Source: Pontimicrobium aquaticum (GTDB taxonomy: Bacteria > Bacteroidota > Bacteroidia > Flavobacteriales > Flavobacteriaceae). From it: 64,000 nucleotides of DNA. The DNA lies in assembly GCF_005047595.1 (NCBI RefSeq), contig NZ_SUPL01000001.1:124001-188000 (forward strand). The letters run 5' to 3'. Both the position numbers and the translations under genes were made by a program. This document shows, one piece after another, positions 9,909 to 18,185 of the stretch (the first letter of the stretch is position 1; each line of letters starts with the position of its first letter). The notes under the pieces were generated by a model. It was not told the DNA's origin and searched no databases. It saw only the letters and a list, made by a program, of their open reading frames with translations.

Positions 9909-10892
9909 TTAATCCATTTTTTTAAAGTAATTGAAATTTTGTTGAGGAAGACTGTAAATCATTACTCCATTAGCTTGAAGGCTATTAATTATTTCTAAAT
10001 CTTTAGAACCAGTGTCCAAATCAATGTAGTTGTCATTTACAGATAGGCGTTTTAAGTTTTTAAGTGTTGACAATGAATTTATGTCACTAATATTATTTGC
10101 TCCCAGTTCTAACCATTCAAGATTATGTAATTTTGAAAGCGTAGTAATATCTTGAATGTTGTTCTTCCAAAGAAACAACCTCTTTAATTTATAATTGCCA
10201 ACTAAAGGGCTTATATCTTCAATACGATTATTTCTAAGGTCGAGGTACTCAAGTAACACTAAATTGGAAATAGGTTGAAGGTTAGATATCTGATTTCCAT
10301 TGAGTGTAAGTAATTCAATTTTTTTAAGATTTGAAAATGAAGCTAAATCTGAATCATTTATCTGAATATTATCAATATTTACCTGTTGAAGATTAGTTAA
10401 GTTATTTATAGGAGTAATATTACTAACTGGGTTATTTGCGATAATAAGGTGCTTTAGATTGACTAAATCTTTTATAGGGGTAATATCAGAAATCTTGTTA
10501 TTAGGTAGCCAAATTCCAACTAAACTTTTTATTTGAGACACGGGAGAGATATCTGTTAAATTAGCATTTCCTATATTAATCGCTCGCAGTTTCTTTAAAT
10601 TGGATAAAGGACTGAGATCACTAATAGGGTTATAATCTGCTGAAATTGCAATAAGATTTTCTAAATTTTCCACCCCTTTAAGTGAAGAAATATTTTTATG
10701 TCTGATATCTAACTTTGTAACATCTATTAAATGACTCTTTTTTATAGACTTATTGGGTAAATTAATAAGTTGTCTTATTGCTAATTCTAAATTGGGGTCT
10801 TCGAATGATACTTTTTGAGCATAGACATTGTTACAGCAAAATATAATAATGATTAACGCTTTAGCTATTTTATTAAATACTGGTTTTTTCAT
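9909..10892 (-). CDS. Secreted leucine-rich-repeat protein (SDS22/internalin-like)
   Basis: 327 residues with a signal peptide ending near CNNVYAQ. From about residue 60 to 300 there are roughly ten 22-residue leucine-rich repeats of the SDS22-like type (pattern LTDISPVSQIKSLVGIWLPNNKISDITPI). A short N-terminal cap reads FEDPNLELAIRQLINLP, as in internalin-like proteins. There is no sortase signal or T9SS tail, so it is likely periplasmic or released. LRR proteins of this kind mediate protein binding; the partner is unknown. Confidence 0.9.
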   Translation of the reverse strand: MKKPVFNKIAKALIIIIFCCNNVYAQKVSFEDPNLELAIRQLINLPNKSIKKSHLIDVTKLDIRHKNISSLKGVENLENLIAISADYNPISDLSPLSNLKKLRAINIGNANLTDISPVSQIKSLVGIWLPNNKISDITPIKDLVNLKHLIIANNPVSNITPINNLTNLQQVNIDNIQINDSDLASFSNLKKIELLTLNGNQISNLQPISNLVLLEYLDLRNNRIEDISPLVGNYKLKRLFLWKNNIQDITTLSKLHNLEWLELGANNISDINSLSTLKNLKRLSVNDNYIDLDTGSKDLEIINSLQANGVMIYSLPQQNFNYFKKMD

Positions 10893-11086
10893 AATAATTT
10901 TATTAATAGTTAGTTTACTTTAGGTTATTTGTTTGCTTTTAAGGCTAATCTTTTTACTGATTTAGATGTTGTTGTATATAAAAGATATGAATTATTTGTA
11001 TTTGTTACTAACCTAGACTTGTCAAAACAACAAACACCTTAATAAAAGCATTATGTGCTGGTATATTGCTATAGATACATGTTTTT

Positions 11087-11102
11087 ATGATTTTAAAATC
11101 AT
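11087..11102. promoter_or_regulatory. Copy 3 of recurrent motif, here a perfect 16-bp palindrome
   Basis: ATGATTTTAAAATCAT is self-complementary over 16 bases. It contains the recurrent TTTTATGATTTTAAA core found upstream of neighbouring genes and lies about 195 bases before the LRR gene ATG. A dimeric regulator could bind it; that is inference. Confidence 0.4.
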
Positions 11103-11113
11103 ACAACTCAAGT

Positions 11114-11269
11114 CTATTGATTTAATGATTTTACTACAAATTCAAGCCATTCATGTTTTGGAATACTTTTATCTATATAAAAATCTGGTTTAATACCTTT
11201 ATTATCAACAACCATTTCTGGTATTCTCATACTTTTTGTTAAGCTATATCTTATTTTGGTGTGAATCCT
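11114..11269 (-). pseudogene. C-terminal remnant of an S41 (tail-specific) peptidase
   Basis: An open stretch on the minus strand ends in TAG at 11114-11116 and reads KIRYSLTKSMRIPEMVV, then DNKGIKPDFYIDKSIPKHEW. This is the usual C-terminus of Bacteroidota S41 peptidases, where the sequence PD-YI follows the last strand of the catalytic domain. It has no start, no catalytic Ser/Lys region and only about 50 codons, with a stop in frame just upstream. It is the tail of a deleted gene. Confidence 0.6.
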
Positions 11270-11313
11270 TTAATGTATTATTTATTTACTATTATTAATA
11301 CTTTTTATGTAAT

Positions 11314-12319
11314 CTATTTTACTTTATAACTTCTTATCATTTTCTTAATTATTTTAACAATAAGTTTAGGCTCATCAATATGAACATTATGCCCACTCTT
11401 TTTAGCTATAATCTGCTTGCTATTTGTAGATAAACTTAAAAGGTCTTTTTGTAAATTCTTTGAGTGTTCTGCTAATCTCTCTGAGCTCCAATTTCCATCA
11501 CCTTTTGAAGTGTCTTTATCTCCACCAGAGATAACCACTAGAGGTATATCTCCTAAATTATATTTTTCTTTATTGGTATGCATGTCCTGCATTATTTCAG
11601 ATTCATAAGTATTACTTTGACCTTTAACATAGGTCCATTTACGCTCATTGTAAATCCAATTGAAACGTGCCTTATCTTCATCAGAAAATTTATTTAGCAT
11701 ATCTCCAAAATCTCTTCTTGCTTGAAAAGATTTTGTTTCTTTAGGCTCACTTAAAGGCGTCGTAACCACTTCTTTTATTGGTTGATCTGCTTTTAACCGC
11801 ATACGCATCCATTCCATTTTCTTTGTCTCTTTATTGTAAACCTTCAAGACTACATCTGGATGTGTGGCATCTACCATTACAACACCAATAACTTCCTTAC
11901 TATATTTTGCTGCAAATAAATTGGCAGTTATACCTCCTAATGAATGACCGACTACTATATAAGGAGCGTTAAAGCCTCCTTTTTTAAGTGCTTTGTAAGT
12001 GTCATATACTTGTTGGTTTAAGGCCATACCATGACCATGATCGCTCCATCCTTCTCCAGCATGGTCTATGGCTACAGCTTTTGCAAACTTTCCAACTTTA
12101 GGTAATACCAAATTCCAATGTAAAGCGATATCTCCTGCTCCGTGGAAGAAGACAACTGTTGGACCTATTTTATTTTCTCCAGATGCTAGTAAGTGAATTT
12201 TATAACCTCCAATATCTACTAACTTTCCAGGTGCTGAGTACTCTTTTGACTGTTGCCCATTTTACTGAAAGGACCATTAATATAAATATTATGCTTATTG
12301 TTTGAATTCTTTTTTTCAT
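11314..12319 (-). pseudogene. Secreted alpha/beta hydrolase with N-terminal frameshift
   Basis: From ATG at 12319 the first frame encodes a signal peptide, MKKRIQTISIIFILMVLS, and then leaves the gene frame. The remaining protein, in the next frame, begins NGQQSKEYSAPGKLVDIGGY and continues unbroken to 11314. Removing one A from the AAAA run near 12262 joins the two. The hydrolase body is complete: oxyanion HG in VFFHGAGD, nucleophile in VVGHSLGG, Asp in ISGGDKD, and His in SGHNVHID. A TTG at 12111 is not a credible start because it lies after the HG motif. Either a real frameshift or a sequence error. Confidence 0.8.
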
Positions 12320-12453
12320 TTGATTTTTGATTTAATTTAAGGAATTTAAAAGTTTAGGTAAATAATTTTTGATTAATTTATATAGCTTTCTCTATTTCGA
12401 ATTTTTTAATAAAAAACATTATGTGGTTAAAATATCACTGTTATTAAGTATAT

Positions 12454-12471
12454 GTTTTTATGATTTAAAAT
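12454..12471 (-). promoter_or_regulatory. Copy 4 of recurrent upstream motif
   Basis: Plus strand GTTTTTATGATTTAAAAT, 135 bases before the alpha/beta hydrolase ATG (12319). It resembles copy 3 over a longer stretch: both are preceded by a CATTATGTG-like block about 35-45 bases to the left. Confidence 0.4.
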
Positions 12472-12486
12472 TATATTTATATATTA

Positions 12487-13374
12487 TCAAAGGTTGTTAT
12501 AAATAAAAGTAATCCACTTGTCTTGCGATACATATTTAGCCCCTTCACTTAAATACTTAAACTTTTCAGGGAGTCCTTGTTTAAGAGCTTCTTCAATTGA
12601 AAGCCCTTTTGTTTTCATAGCATTTATTTTAGAAATGGATTCTTTAATTTTATTAATGTGTAAGCTATATTCTTTTTTAGATAAGTATCTTTTCTTTACT
12701 TCTTTAAAAGAGGTATGTCCAGGGATAATTTTGGTGTTATTATCTGCTAAACTTAGTATGTAATCTATATTTTTAAAGTATCCATCAATGCTTCCTCCTC
12801 CTCCTTTTAAGTCAATTCTTGGATACATATCTTGAAACAAATAATCGCCTACAATCAATACATTTGCTTGCTTGAAAAAAAAGAGGGCATCTGAATCTGT
12901 ATGACCAGAAGTGTTAGGAAAAGAATGAATTTCTAATTCTTCTTGTCCAAGTTTTAGATGGTATTTGTCATCAGAAGATATGATATTTTTAATATCCATA
13001 TTTGAAATGTTTTTTTGTTGATTTGATGACAGAAGGATCGTGGTATTGTTGTAATAGTTTTCCATAGCTTGTACATGGTCTAAATGAAAATGTGAGGTCA
13101 TAATGAATTTAATGCTACCACCGTTTAAAGCATTGATGCTGTCTTTAACACTTAATTGCATTTGCTTGTAACCTGGATCTATTAAGATGGAAAGTTCAGG
13201 TGAACTATACACAATACTTGAAGGGTTGGTAATATTAGTTTGTTGAACAAATAAATAAATATCTTTACCAACTTTTTCAATTTCAAGTTTTGATTTGCTT
13301 AAATCCAATTGTGCAGAAGCACTATATACCATTAATACAATAATTAAAAGTGTAATAATTCTGTTATGTTTCAT
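12487..13374 (-). CDS. Secreted metallo-beta-lactamase-fold hydrolase (copy A)
   Basis: 295 residues with a signal peptide ending at SASAQ. The zinc site is intact: HFHLDH at residues 95-100, then HTDSDA, GDYLFQD and the final PGHTSF. The length and motifs fit periplasmic MBL-fold hydrolases related to class B lactamases, but that does not make it a resistance enzyme; the substrate is unknown. A close paralogue lies at 14748-15632 with a hydrolase and an M1 fragment between them, which points to segmental duplication. A copy of the recurrent motif lies 71 bases upstream. Confidence 0.87.
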   Translation of the reverse strand: MKHNRIITLLIIVLMVYSASAQLDLSKSKLEIEKVGKDIYLFVQQTNITNPSSIVYSSPELSILIDPGYKQMQLSVKDSINALNGGSIKFIMTSHFHLDHVQAMENYYNNTTILLSSNQQKNISNMDIKNIISSDDKYHLKLGQEELEIHSFPNTSGHTDSDALFFFKQANVLIVGDYLFQDMYPRIDLKGGGGSIDGYFKNIDYILSLADNNTKIIPGHTSFKEVKKRYLSKKEYSLHINKIKESISKINAMKTKGLSIEEALKQGLPEKFKYLSEGAKYVSQDKWITFIYNNL

Positions 13375-13444
13375 CTGTTCGTTTTTTATTTTTTTTAAGA
13401 ATAAGTTTTAATAAGTACTCATCAAGCAATTATCTAATGGGCTT

Positions 13445-13460
13445 AATTTATGATTTTAAT
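13445..13460 (-). promoter_or_regulatory. Copy 5 of recurrent upstream motif
   Basis: Plus strand AATTTATGATTTTAAT, the least conserved of the five copies, 71 bases before the ATG of the metallo-hydrolase at 13374. Confidence 0.33.
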
Positions 13461-13510
13461 AGGTTAACATATATCTACTAGTCCACAGGAAGTTTATTGT
13501 TAGAAACTTA

Positions 13511-13533
13511 AAACTTAAGAAGCTCTTAAGTTT
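13511..13533 (-). terminator. Perfect hairpin downstream of alpha/beta hydrolase
   Basis: AAACTTAAGA and TCTTAAGTTT form a perfect 10-bp stem with an AGC loop, 55 bases after the stop of the gene at 13588. The stem is AT-rich and no clean U-run follows, so terminator activity is uncertain; it could also be an operator. Confidence 0.35.
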
Positions 13534-13587
13534 GCTCAATAATAATAAAATGATGCAATCATTTAAAAACATGAATTAAACCATTAA

Positions 13588-14334
13588 CTACTTGAGGCTT
13601 AGAATTTTTTCAATCCAGTTAGACATATAAGCTGCTAAATTTGGATCAAACTCAAAAAGAGGGTAGCCATGCCTTTTACCTTTATACGTAATCTTTTGAG
13701 AATATTCGGATTCATTACCTGGGAATACAGCGTTAATACCAGCTTGCGCAAAAGTATCTTCAATAGATGAAACGGCTAAAATAGGTAACTGCTTCATTTC
13801 TTTAAATTGATTTAAATATTCTGATTCTATCCAATGTTCTCTGACACTTGGAGAAAAGAGAACAATACCTTTTATTATGTTCTTGTTTTTATTAAGTGCA
13901 ACAACTTTGAGTGTTTGTGCTCCTCCACAACTTGCTCCCACAACAAAATACTTTTTTGATGAACTTGTCTTTTTTAACCAAAACTCATTTATATCTTCAA
14001 TATCTTTTTTAAAATGATTAGTAACATAGTCGTAATCGTTCTTATCTATATCAAAATCTTTAGAAACACTCTTGCCATAACCTCTCATATCAACAGTTAA
14101 TATATTATAATTATTCTTAGACAGCAGTTCTATCAAAGGCTTCCACATTTTTTGATCTTGATTGCACTGATGTAGCATTAGAATTGATGGATTCTCATAA
14201 TTACCTTTATGAAAAGTTCCAAATAATGTATACCCATCTTTTAATTTAATTGATACTCCTTCTTGTGCATGAATAATATTACTTAAGAAAAGTAGTGTAA
14301 CAGTAGTGAATAAAATTTTGCTTAATGTTTTCAT
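13588..14334 (-). CDS. Secreted alpha/beta hydrolase
   Basis: 248 residues with a signal peptide ending near IIHAQ. The hydrolase sites are visible: LMLHQCNQ at the oxyanion position (Q replaces the usual G), nucleophile S135 in GASCGGAQ, an Asp in SSIEDTF, and His in GKRHGYPLF. It resembles the dienelactone-hydrolase/serine-aminopeptidase group. It begins 8 bases after the stop of the M1 C-terminal fragment, which mirrors how paiB follows the intact M1 gene. The substrate is unknown. Confidence 0.82.
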   Translation of the reverse strand: MKTLSKILFTTVTLLFLSNIIHAQEGVSIKLKDGYTLFGTFHKGNYENPSILMLHQCNQDQKMWKPLIELLSKNNYNILTVDMRGYGKSVSKDFDIDKNDYDYVTNHFKKDIEDINEFWLKKTSSSKKYFVVGASCGGAQTLKVVALNKNKNIIKGIVLFSPSVREHWIESEYLNQFKEMKQLPILAVSSIEDTFAQAGINAVFPGNESEYSQKITYKGKRHGYPLFEFDPNLAAYMSNWIEKILSLK

Positions 14335-14342
14335 AATCTCTT

Positions 14343-14711
14343 TTATTTAGGAGTGTTTATTTGTATTTTAATTGTAGTTTTTTTAATCTCTTTAATAATG
14401 TTTTCTTTGAATTTTTCATTAGAGATAAATTCTTTTTCAAATGCTTCAAAGGCATCTTTTTTAATGCCACTTTTTATTGCAGATTGTTTCCAGTACTCTA
14501 ATGTTAAAGTTTCATCGTAAGAAAGCTCTAATAAAGATTTAATGATATGATTTATTTTATCTCTTCCAAATCTATCTTCAAAACATTTTAGCATTAAAGG
14601 CGCTAAAATGTATCTGTATTTACTTCCTATATCACTACTGTTTTCTATACTGCTTAATGGAATGAAATTATCTTCTTCGTAAATGTTTTTAACTTGTTTT
14701 GTGTCAAATTG
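14343..14711 (-). pseudogene. C-terminal fragment of the M1-like metallopeptidase (duplicate)
   Basis: The last 83 codons (14343-14594) match the C-terminus of the intact M1-like gene (7316-8704) almost residue for residue: MLKCFEDRFGRDKINHIIK and FEAFEKEFIS are shared. Similarity extends upstream in the same frame to about 14711 (KQVKNIYEEDNFIPLS against the intact KQVKSINEEDTFIALS). The HEFGH site and everything before it are missing, and there is no start for the full stretch. This is a truncated gene copy; an 83-residue product from the internal ATG would have no known role. Confidence 0.8.
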
Positions 14712-14745
14712 TATGTTTTTTTGGAATATACATGTTGCTATTTAC
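14712..14745 (-). pseudogene. Scar of the paiB 5' end and its leader
   Basis: On the minus strand the sequence ATAGTAAATAG is followed by ATG TAT ATT CCA AAA AAA, giving MYIPKK and then a quick stop. This matches the intact paiB start at 7311 and the bases just before it. Here it lies directly upstream of the M1 C-terminal fragment, the reverse of the intact gene order. That is what a tandem duplication followed by an internal deletion would leave. It is only about 30 bases, so the match alone is modest evidence. Confidence 0.45.
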
Positions 14746-14747
14746 TA

Positions 14748-15632
14748 TTACATGTTGTTATATATAAAAGTAATCCATTTGTCTTGTGATACATATTTCA
14801 TCCCTTCATTGAAATACTTAAATTTTTCTGGAAGCCCTTGTTTTATAGCTTCTTGAATTGAAAGTCCTTTCGATTTCATTGAATTTATTTCAGACATAGA
14901 TTCTTTCAATGTTTTAATATGTAAGCTATATTCGGCTTTAGATATATATCTATTTTTAACATCTTTAAAAGAGGTATGACCTGGTATTATTTTGGTATTA
15001 TTATTAGCTAAGCTAAGAATGTATTCAATATTTTTAAAGTATCCTTCAATGCTTCCACCTCCTTTTACGTCAATTATTGGATACATATCCTGAAACAAAT
15101 AATCGCCTACAACCAATACATTTGCTCGTTTGAAAAAGAAAAGAGCATCTGAACCTGTATGACCTGAAGCGTTAGGAAAAGAATGAATTTCTAATTCTTC
15201 ATTTCCAAGTTTTAGATGGTATTTATCATTAGAAGACATGACATTTTTGATATCCATATCTGTAGTGCTTTTGTATTGACTTGATGACAAAAGGATTGTG
15301 GTGGTGTTGTAATAGTCTTCCATAGCCTGTGCATGATCTGTATGAAAGTGAGAGGCCATCGTAAACTTAATGTCACCACCGCTTAAAGCACTTATGCTAT
15401 CTTTTATAATGGGTTGCATTTGCTTGAAACCTGGATCTATAAGAATAGAGAGTTCAGGAGAACTATATACAATACTTGAAGGGTTGGCTATGTTGGTTTG
15501 TTGAACAAATAAATAGATGTTTTCACCAACTTTTTCAATTTCAAGTTTTGATTTATTTAAATCTAATTGTGCAAAAATACTATTTGTAGTTAATGTTAAC
15601 ATAAATAGCAAAGTGATTTTAAAATGTTTCAT
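14748..15632 (-). CDS. Secreted metallo-beta-lactamase-fold hydrolase (copy B)
   Basis: 294 residues with a signal peptide ending near SIFAQ. It is a close paralogue of 12487-13374 along its full length, with all zinc motifs kept (HFHTDH, HTGSDA, GDYLFQD, PGHTSF). It differs mainly in the signal peptide and scattered surface positions. It lies 30 bases downstream of the DUF5916 gene and was probably the source or product of a local duplication. Substrate unknown. Confidence 0.87.
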   Translation of the reverse strand: MKHFKITLLFMLTLTTNSIFAQLDLNKSKLEIEKVGENIYLFVQQTNIANPSSIVYSSPELSILIDPGFKQMQPIIKDSISALSGGDIKFTMASHFHTDHAQAMEDYYNTTTILLSSSQYKSTTDMDIKNVMSSNDKYHLKLGNEELEIHSFPNASGHTGSDALFFFKRANVLVVGDYLFQDMYPIIDVKGGGSIEGYFKNIEYILSLANNNTKIIPGHTSFKDVKNRYISKAEYSLHIKTLKESMSEINSMKSKGLSIQEAIKQGLPEKFKYFNEGMKYVSQDKWITFIYNNM

Positions 15633-15662
15633 TTGTTTTTATTTTAATGTTTGTGTTTTTAT

Positions 15663-18098
15663 TTAAATAATATTTTTTTTCTTAAAGAGATTTTTAACAC
15701 TTGAATAATCAATGAAATATTGAACACGCAAAGAAATGATATTTTGTATAGGTTGATTAAATAGTGTTTTTAAACTAGCTCCATAAGTGTCTGTTGAGGC
15801 ATTATTATAATTAAATAATTGATTTCTATATAAAGCAGTTAAAAAGCTACCTGGTGCAAATTGCCAGGTGTAATTCAAATCAAAATTCCATGTATTATAA
15901 TTTATATTAGGATTGGTTTCTAAATCATTCATTTTGTATGCTGAGTTTTGGTTTAAACGACCATTATCTCCTAAAGTAAAGAAGTCATTTTTATAGGTTA
16001 CGGTAGACCAGTAATTTCTAAAGGTTAATGATAATCCATGAAACGGATTGAATGTATAAAATGCAACTACTTTATTTTCTAAGGTTTTTCTATCACGCTC
16101 TCCAAATATAATGTCATCATTTACTGTTGTTGCGTAACCTCTGTCATTAAACTGTTTGTTATTTGCAAAAGTATAGTCAATTAAAAATTTGTCATTTAAA
16201 CGAATCCTCGGGCTTATAAGTAATCTAAGTTCGTTTGTATTCCTGTTTTTTTCAAAAAAGGTATTACCGCCAACGCGAATATCTAAAGCGAATGTTTTAT
16301 TGTAATTACTTCTAACCCAAAGACCTAAATCAGTTTTATTCTCATAAATAAAAAATCTACCTTCTGTTCTTGGCTCAAAATAGTCATATTGTTTACCAAC
16401 ATAAAATTTTGAATTTACTCCAAAATCAATAAGGTTTTTTGTGCGAGCATAAAAATCAAATCCAAAATTAGTGCCAGTATAAACTCCAGGACTCGCTAGC
16501 CTTTTGTAGTTTATATAAGTTCCTATAAAAAGCCTATTTAAATTATTGGTAGGCTTAAATATTCTATAGGTTACATCTGCTGCAAAATTGTTATAATTAT
16601 TTCTTAATAAAAGGCCTAAATCATTAATATCAAATTTTGTATCGGCAAAACTATGAATAAAACTATATCTTAATTTACCGTGAGATTTTTCTACTTTAAC
16701 AAGCGAACTATATCCTGTAGAATTTCCATCGACTAAATTGAGATAGCTCATTTTGCCTTCTCCATAGATATTATATGTATTTTTCTTATTAGAAATATTA
16801 TAAACTAAACCTGTGACATTAGCATCTTTAAAATCACCACCTCTTGTAACATTAGTATTAATTAAACTTATTGATGAATTTTTATTGAACTGCTGGTCCA
16901 CAACTAAAATATTGTAATTAGCAACAGGTTCTATAACCTGTTCTCTTAGCTCTCCAGAAATAGTATCTCTTATGGTTGCATTAGCTTTTTTAGTTATAGC
17001 GTTAAAAACACCTATGCCTAGTCCGTTTTTAGTCCTCCCAGAGAGTTTAACTGCGTTTAATACCTTAACATTATTGGTGTCATCGATAATTTCTTCATCT
17101 TCATTTAAAGTCGCTTCTCCTGTTGGATTACTACCAATACGCCTTGAGAAAAACAAATTACCTTTGTTAAATAAATCAACACCTTCAGTAAAAAATTGTC
17201 GTTGTTCAGAAAAAGTTTGCTCAAATGGGCCTAAATTTAATTCTAGATTATCAAAACCAGCTTGACTAAAGTCTGGTACCAAAGTAGCATCTAAGGTAAA
17301 ATTTTCACTGATTCCATATTTTATATCAAGCCCAAAATTAAAATCTGTAACTGTTTCACCATCATGATTACTTATTAAACCAGACGTAAATGGATAAAAA
17401 CTAAGTCTAGTTGGAGGTTCAATATTTTCAAGACCAACTAATTCCCCATGATATAGACCAATATTTCCTTTTGAAACGTTAATTGGATTCCATGAATATT
17501 CAGAGCTATGCCTTCTAAATTGTCTTTGAAATTGTATGCCCCAGGTTTTTATATTGTCATTTGAAAACCTTAGTGCACTATAAGGTATTTTAGCTTCAAC
17601 AATCCAACCATCGCTAATTAATTTTACTTTACTTTCCCAAACAGCATTCCAATCATAATCCTCTCCAATATTAGGGTTGGAAATAGCATCTGCTTGTGTC
17701 CCTGAACTCATAATAAAGAACATTGTATCGTTTTGGGCGTCATTATTAGGGTTAATAATAATGGTAAAAACATCTGACTGACCAAAAAGATCTCTAGGAG
17801 TAATTTGTCGCATTATTTTTGAAGGATCATCTTGTAAATAAGCTCCAAAGTAGATAGCATTATCATCATAAGCTATCTTTACTATGGTTTTAGAGCCTAT
17901 AGTATCTTTTACACCCATTTCGGGTTTAAATTGTGTAAAATCTTTAGCTTCTGCAGAGTGTTTCCAAACTTCATCATTTAAAACACCATCTATTTTTGGA
18001 GCTGTATTTGCTCGCTTAATTTGATATGTCTTTTTGTTTTGAGAAACACCAGTTGAATAAATTGTTATAGCAAACACTAAGAAAAGAAAGTATTTCAT
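15663..18098 (-). CDS. DUF5916 outer-membrane barrel with CBM9-like N-terminal domain
   Basis: About 811 residues from the ATG at 18098, chosen because MKYFLFLVFAITIYSTGVSQ is a clean signal peptide; an upstream ATG at 18137 would add 13 residues before it. Residues 25-220 resemble the CBM9-like domain of this family (KIDGVLNDEVW, AYDDNAIYFGAYLQDDP). The rest is a long series of alternating amphipathic strands typical of an outer-membrane barrel (DUF5916). The family often accompanies secreted peptidases and hydrolases in Bacteroidota; its exact role is unknown. Confidence 0.85.
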   Translation of the reverse strand: MKYFLFLVFAITIYSTGVSQNKKTYQIKRANTAPKIDGVLNDEVWKHSAEAKDFTQFKPEMGVKDTIGSKTIVKIAYDDNAIYFGAYLQDDPSKIMRQITPRDLFGQSDVFTIIINPNNDAQNDTMFFIMSSGTQADAISNPNIGEDYDWNAVWESKVKLISDGWIVEAKIPYSALRFSNDNIKTWGIQFQRQFRRHSSEYSWNPINVSKGNIGLYHGELVGLENIEPPTRLSFYPFTSGLISNHDGETVTDFNFGLDIKYGISENFTLDATLVPDFSQAGFDNLELNLGPFEQTFSEQRQFFTEGVDLFNKGNLFFSRRIGSNPTGEATLNEDEEIIDDTNNVKVLNAVKLSGRTKNGLGIGVFNAITKKANATIRDTISGELREQVIEPVANYNILVVDQQFNKNSSISLINTNVTRGGDFKDANVTGLVYNISNKKNTYNIYGEGKMSYLNLVDGNSTGYSSLVKVEKSHGKLRYSFIHSFADTKFDINDLGLLLRNNYNNFAADVTYRIFKPTNNLNRLFIGTYINYKRLASPGVYTGTNFGFDFYARTKNLIDFGVNSKFYVGKQYDYFEPRTEGRFFIYENKTDLGLWVRSNYNKTFALDIRVGGNTFFEKNRNTNELRLLISPRIRLNDKFLIDYTFANNKQFNDRGYATTVNDDIIFGERDRKTLENKVVAFYTFNPFHGLSLTFRNYWSTVTYKNDFFTLGDNGRLNQNSAYKMNDLETNPNINYNTWNFDLNYTWQFAPGSFLTALYRNQLFNYNNASTDTYGASLKTLFNQPIQNIISLRVQYFIDYSSVKNLFKKKNII

Positions 18099-18185
18099 TG
18101 ATTTTAATTGATTAATATGTAAATAAGAGTAATCCATTTTGATTTTTAACTTTATTTGTCTTTAATGTTTATATAATAGGTTGCT

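Noticed and set aside
12487-15632. Beta-lactam resistance genes
   Set aside because: The MBL and SxxK serine hydrolase folds are broad; nothing in sequence or context shows beta-lactam activity.
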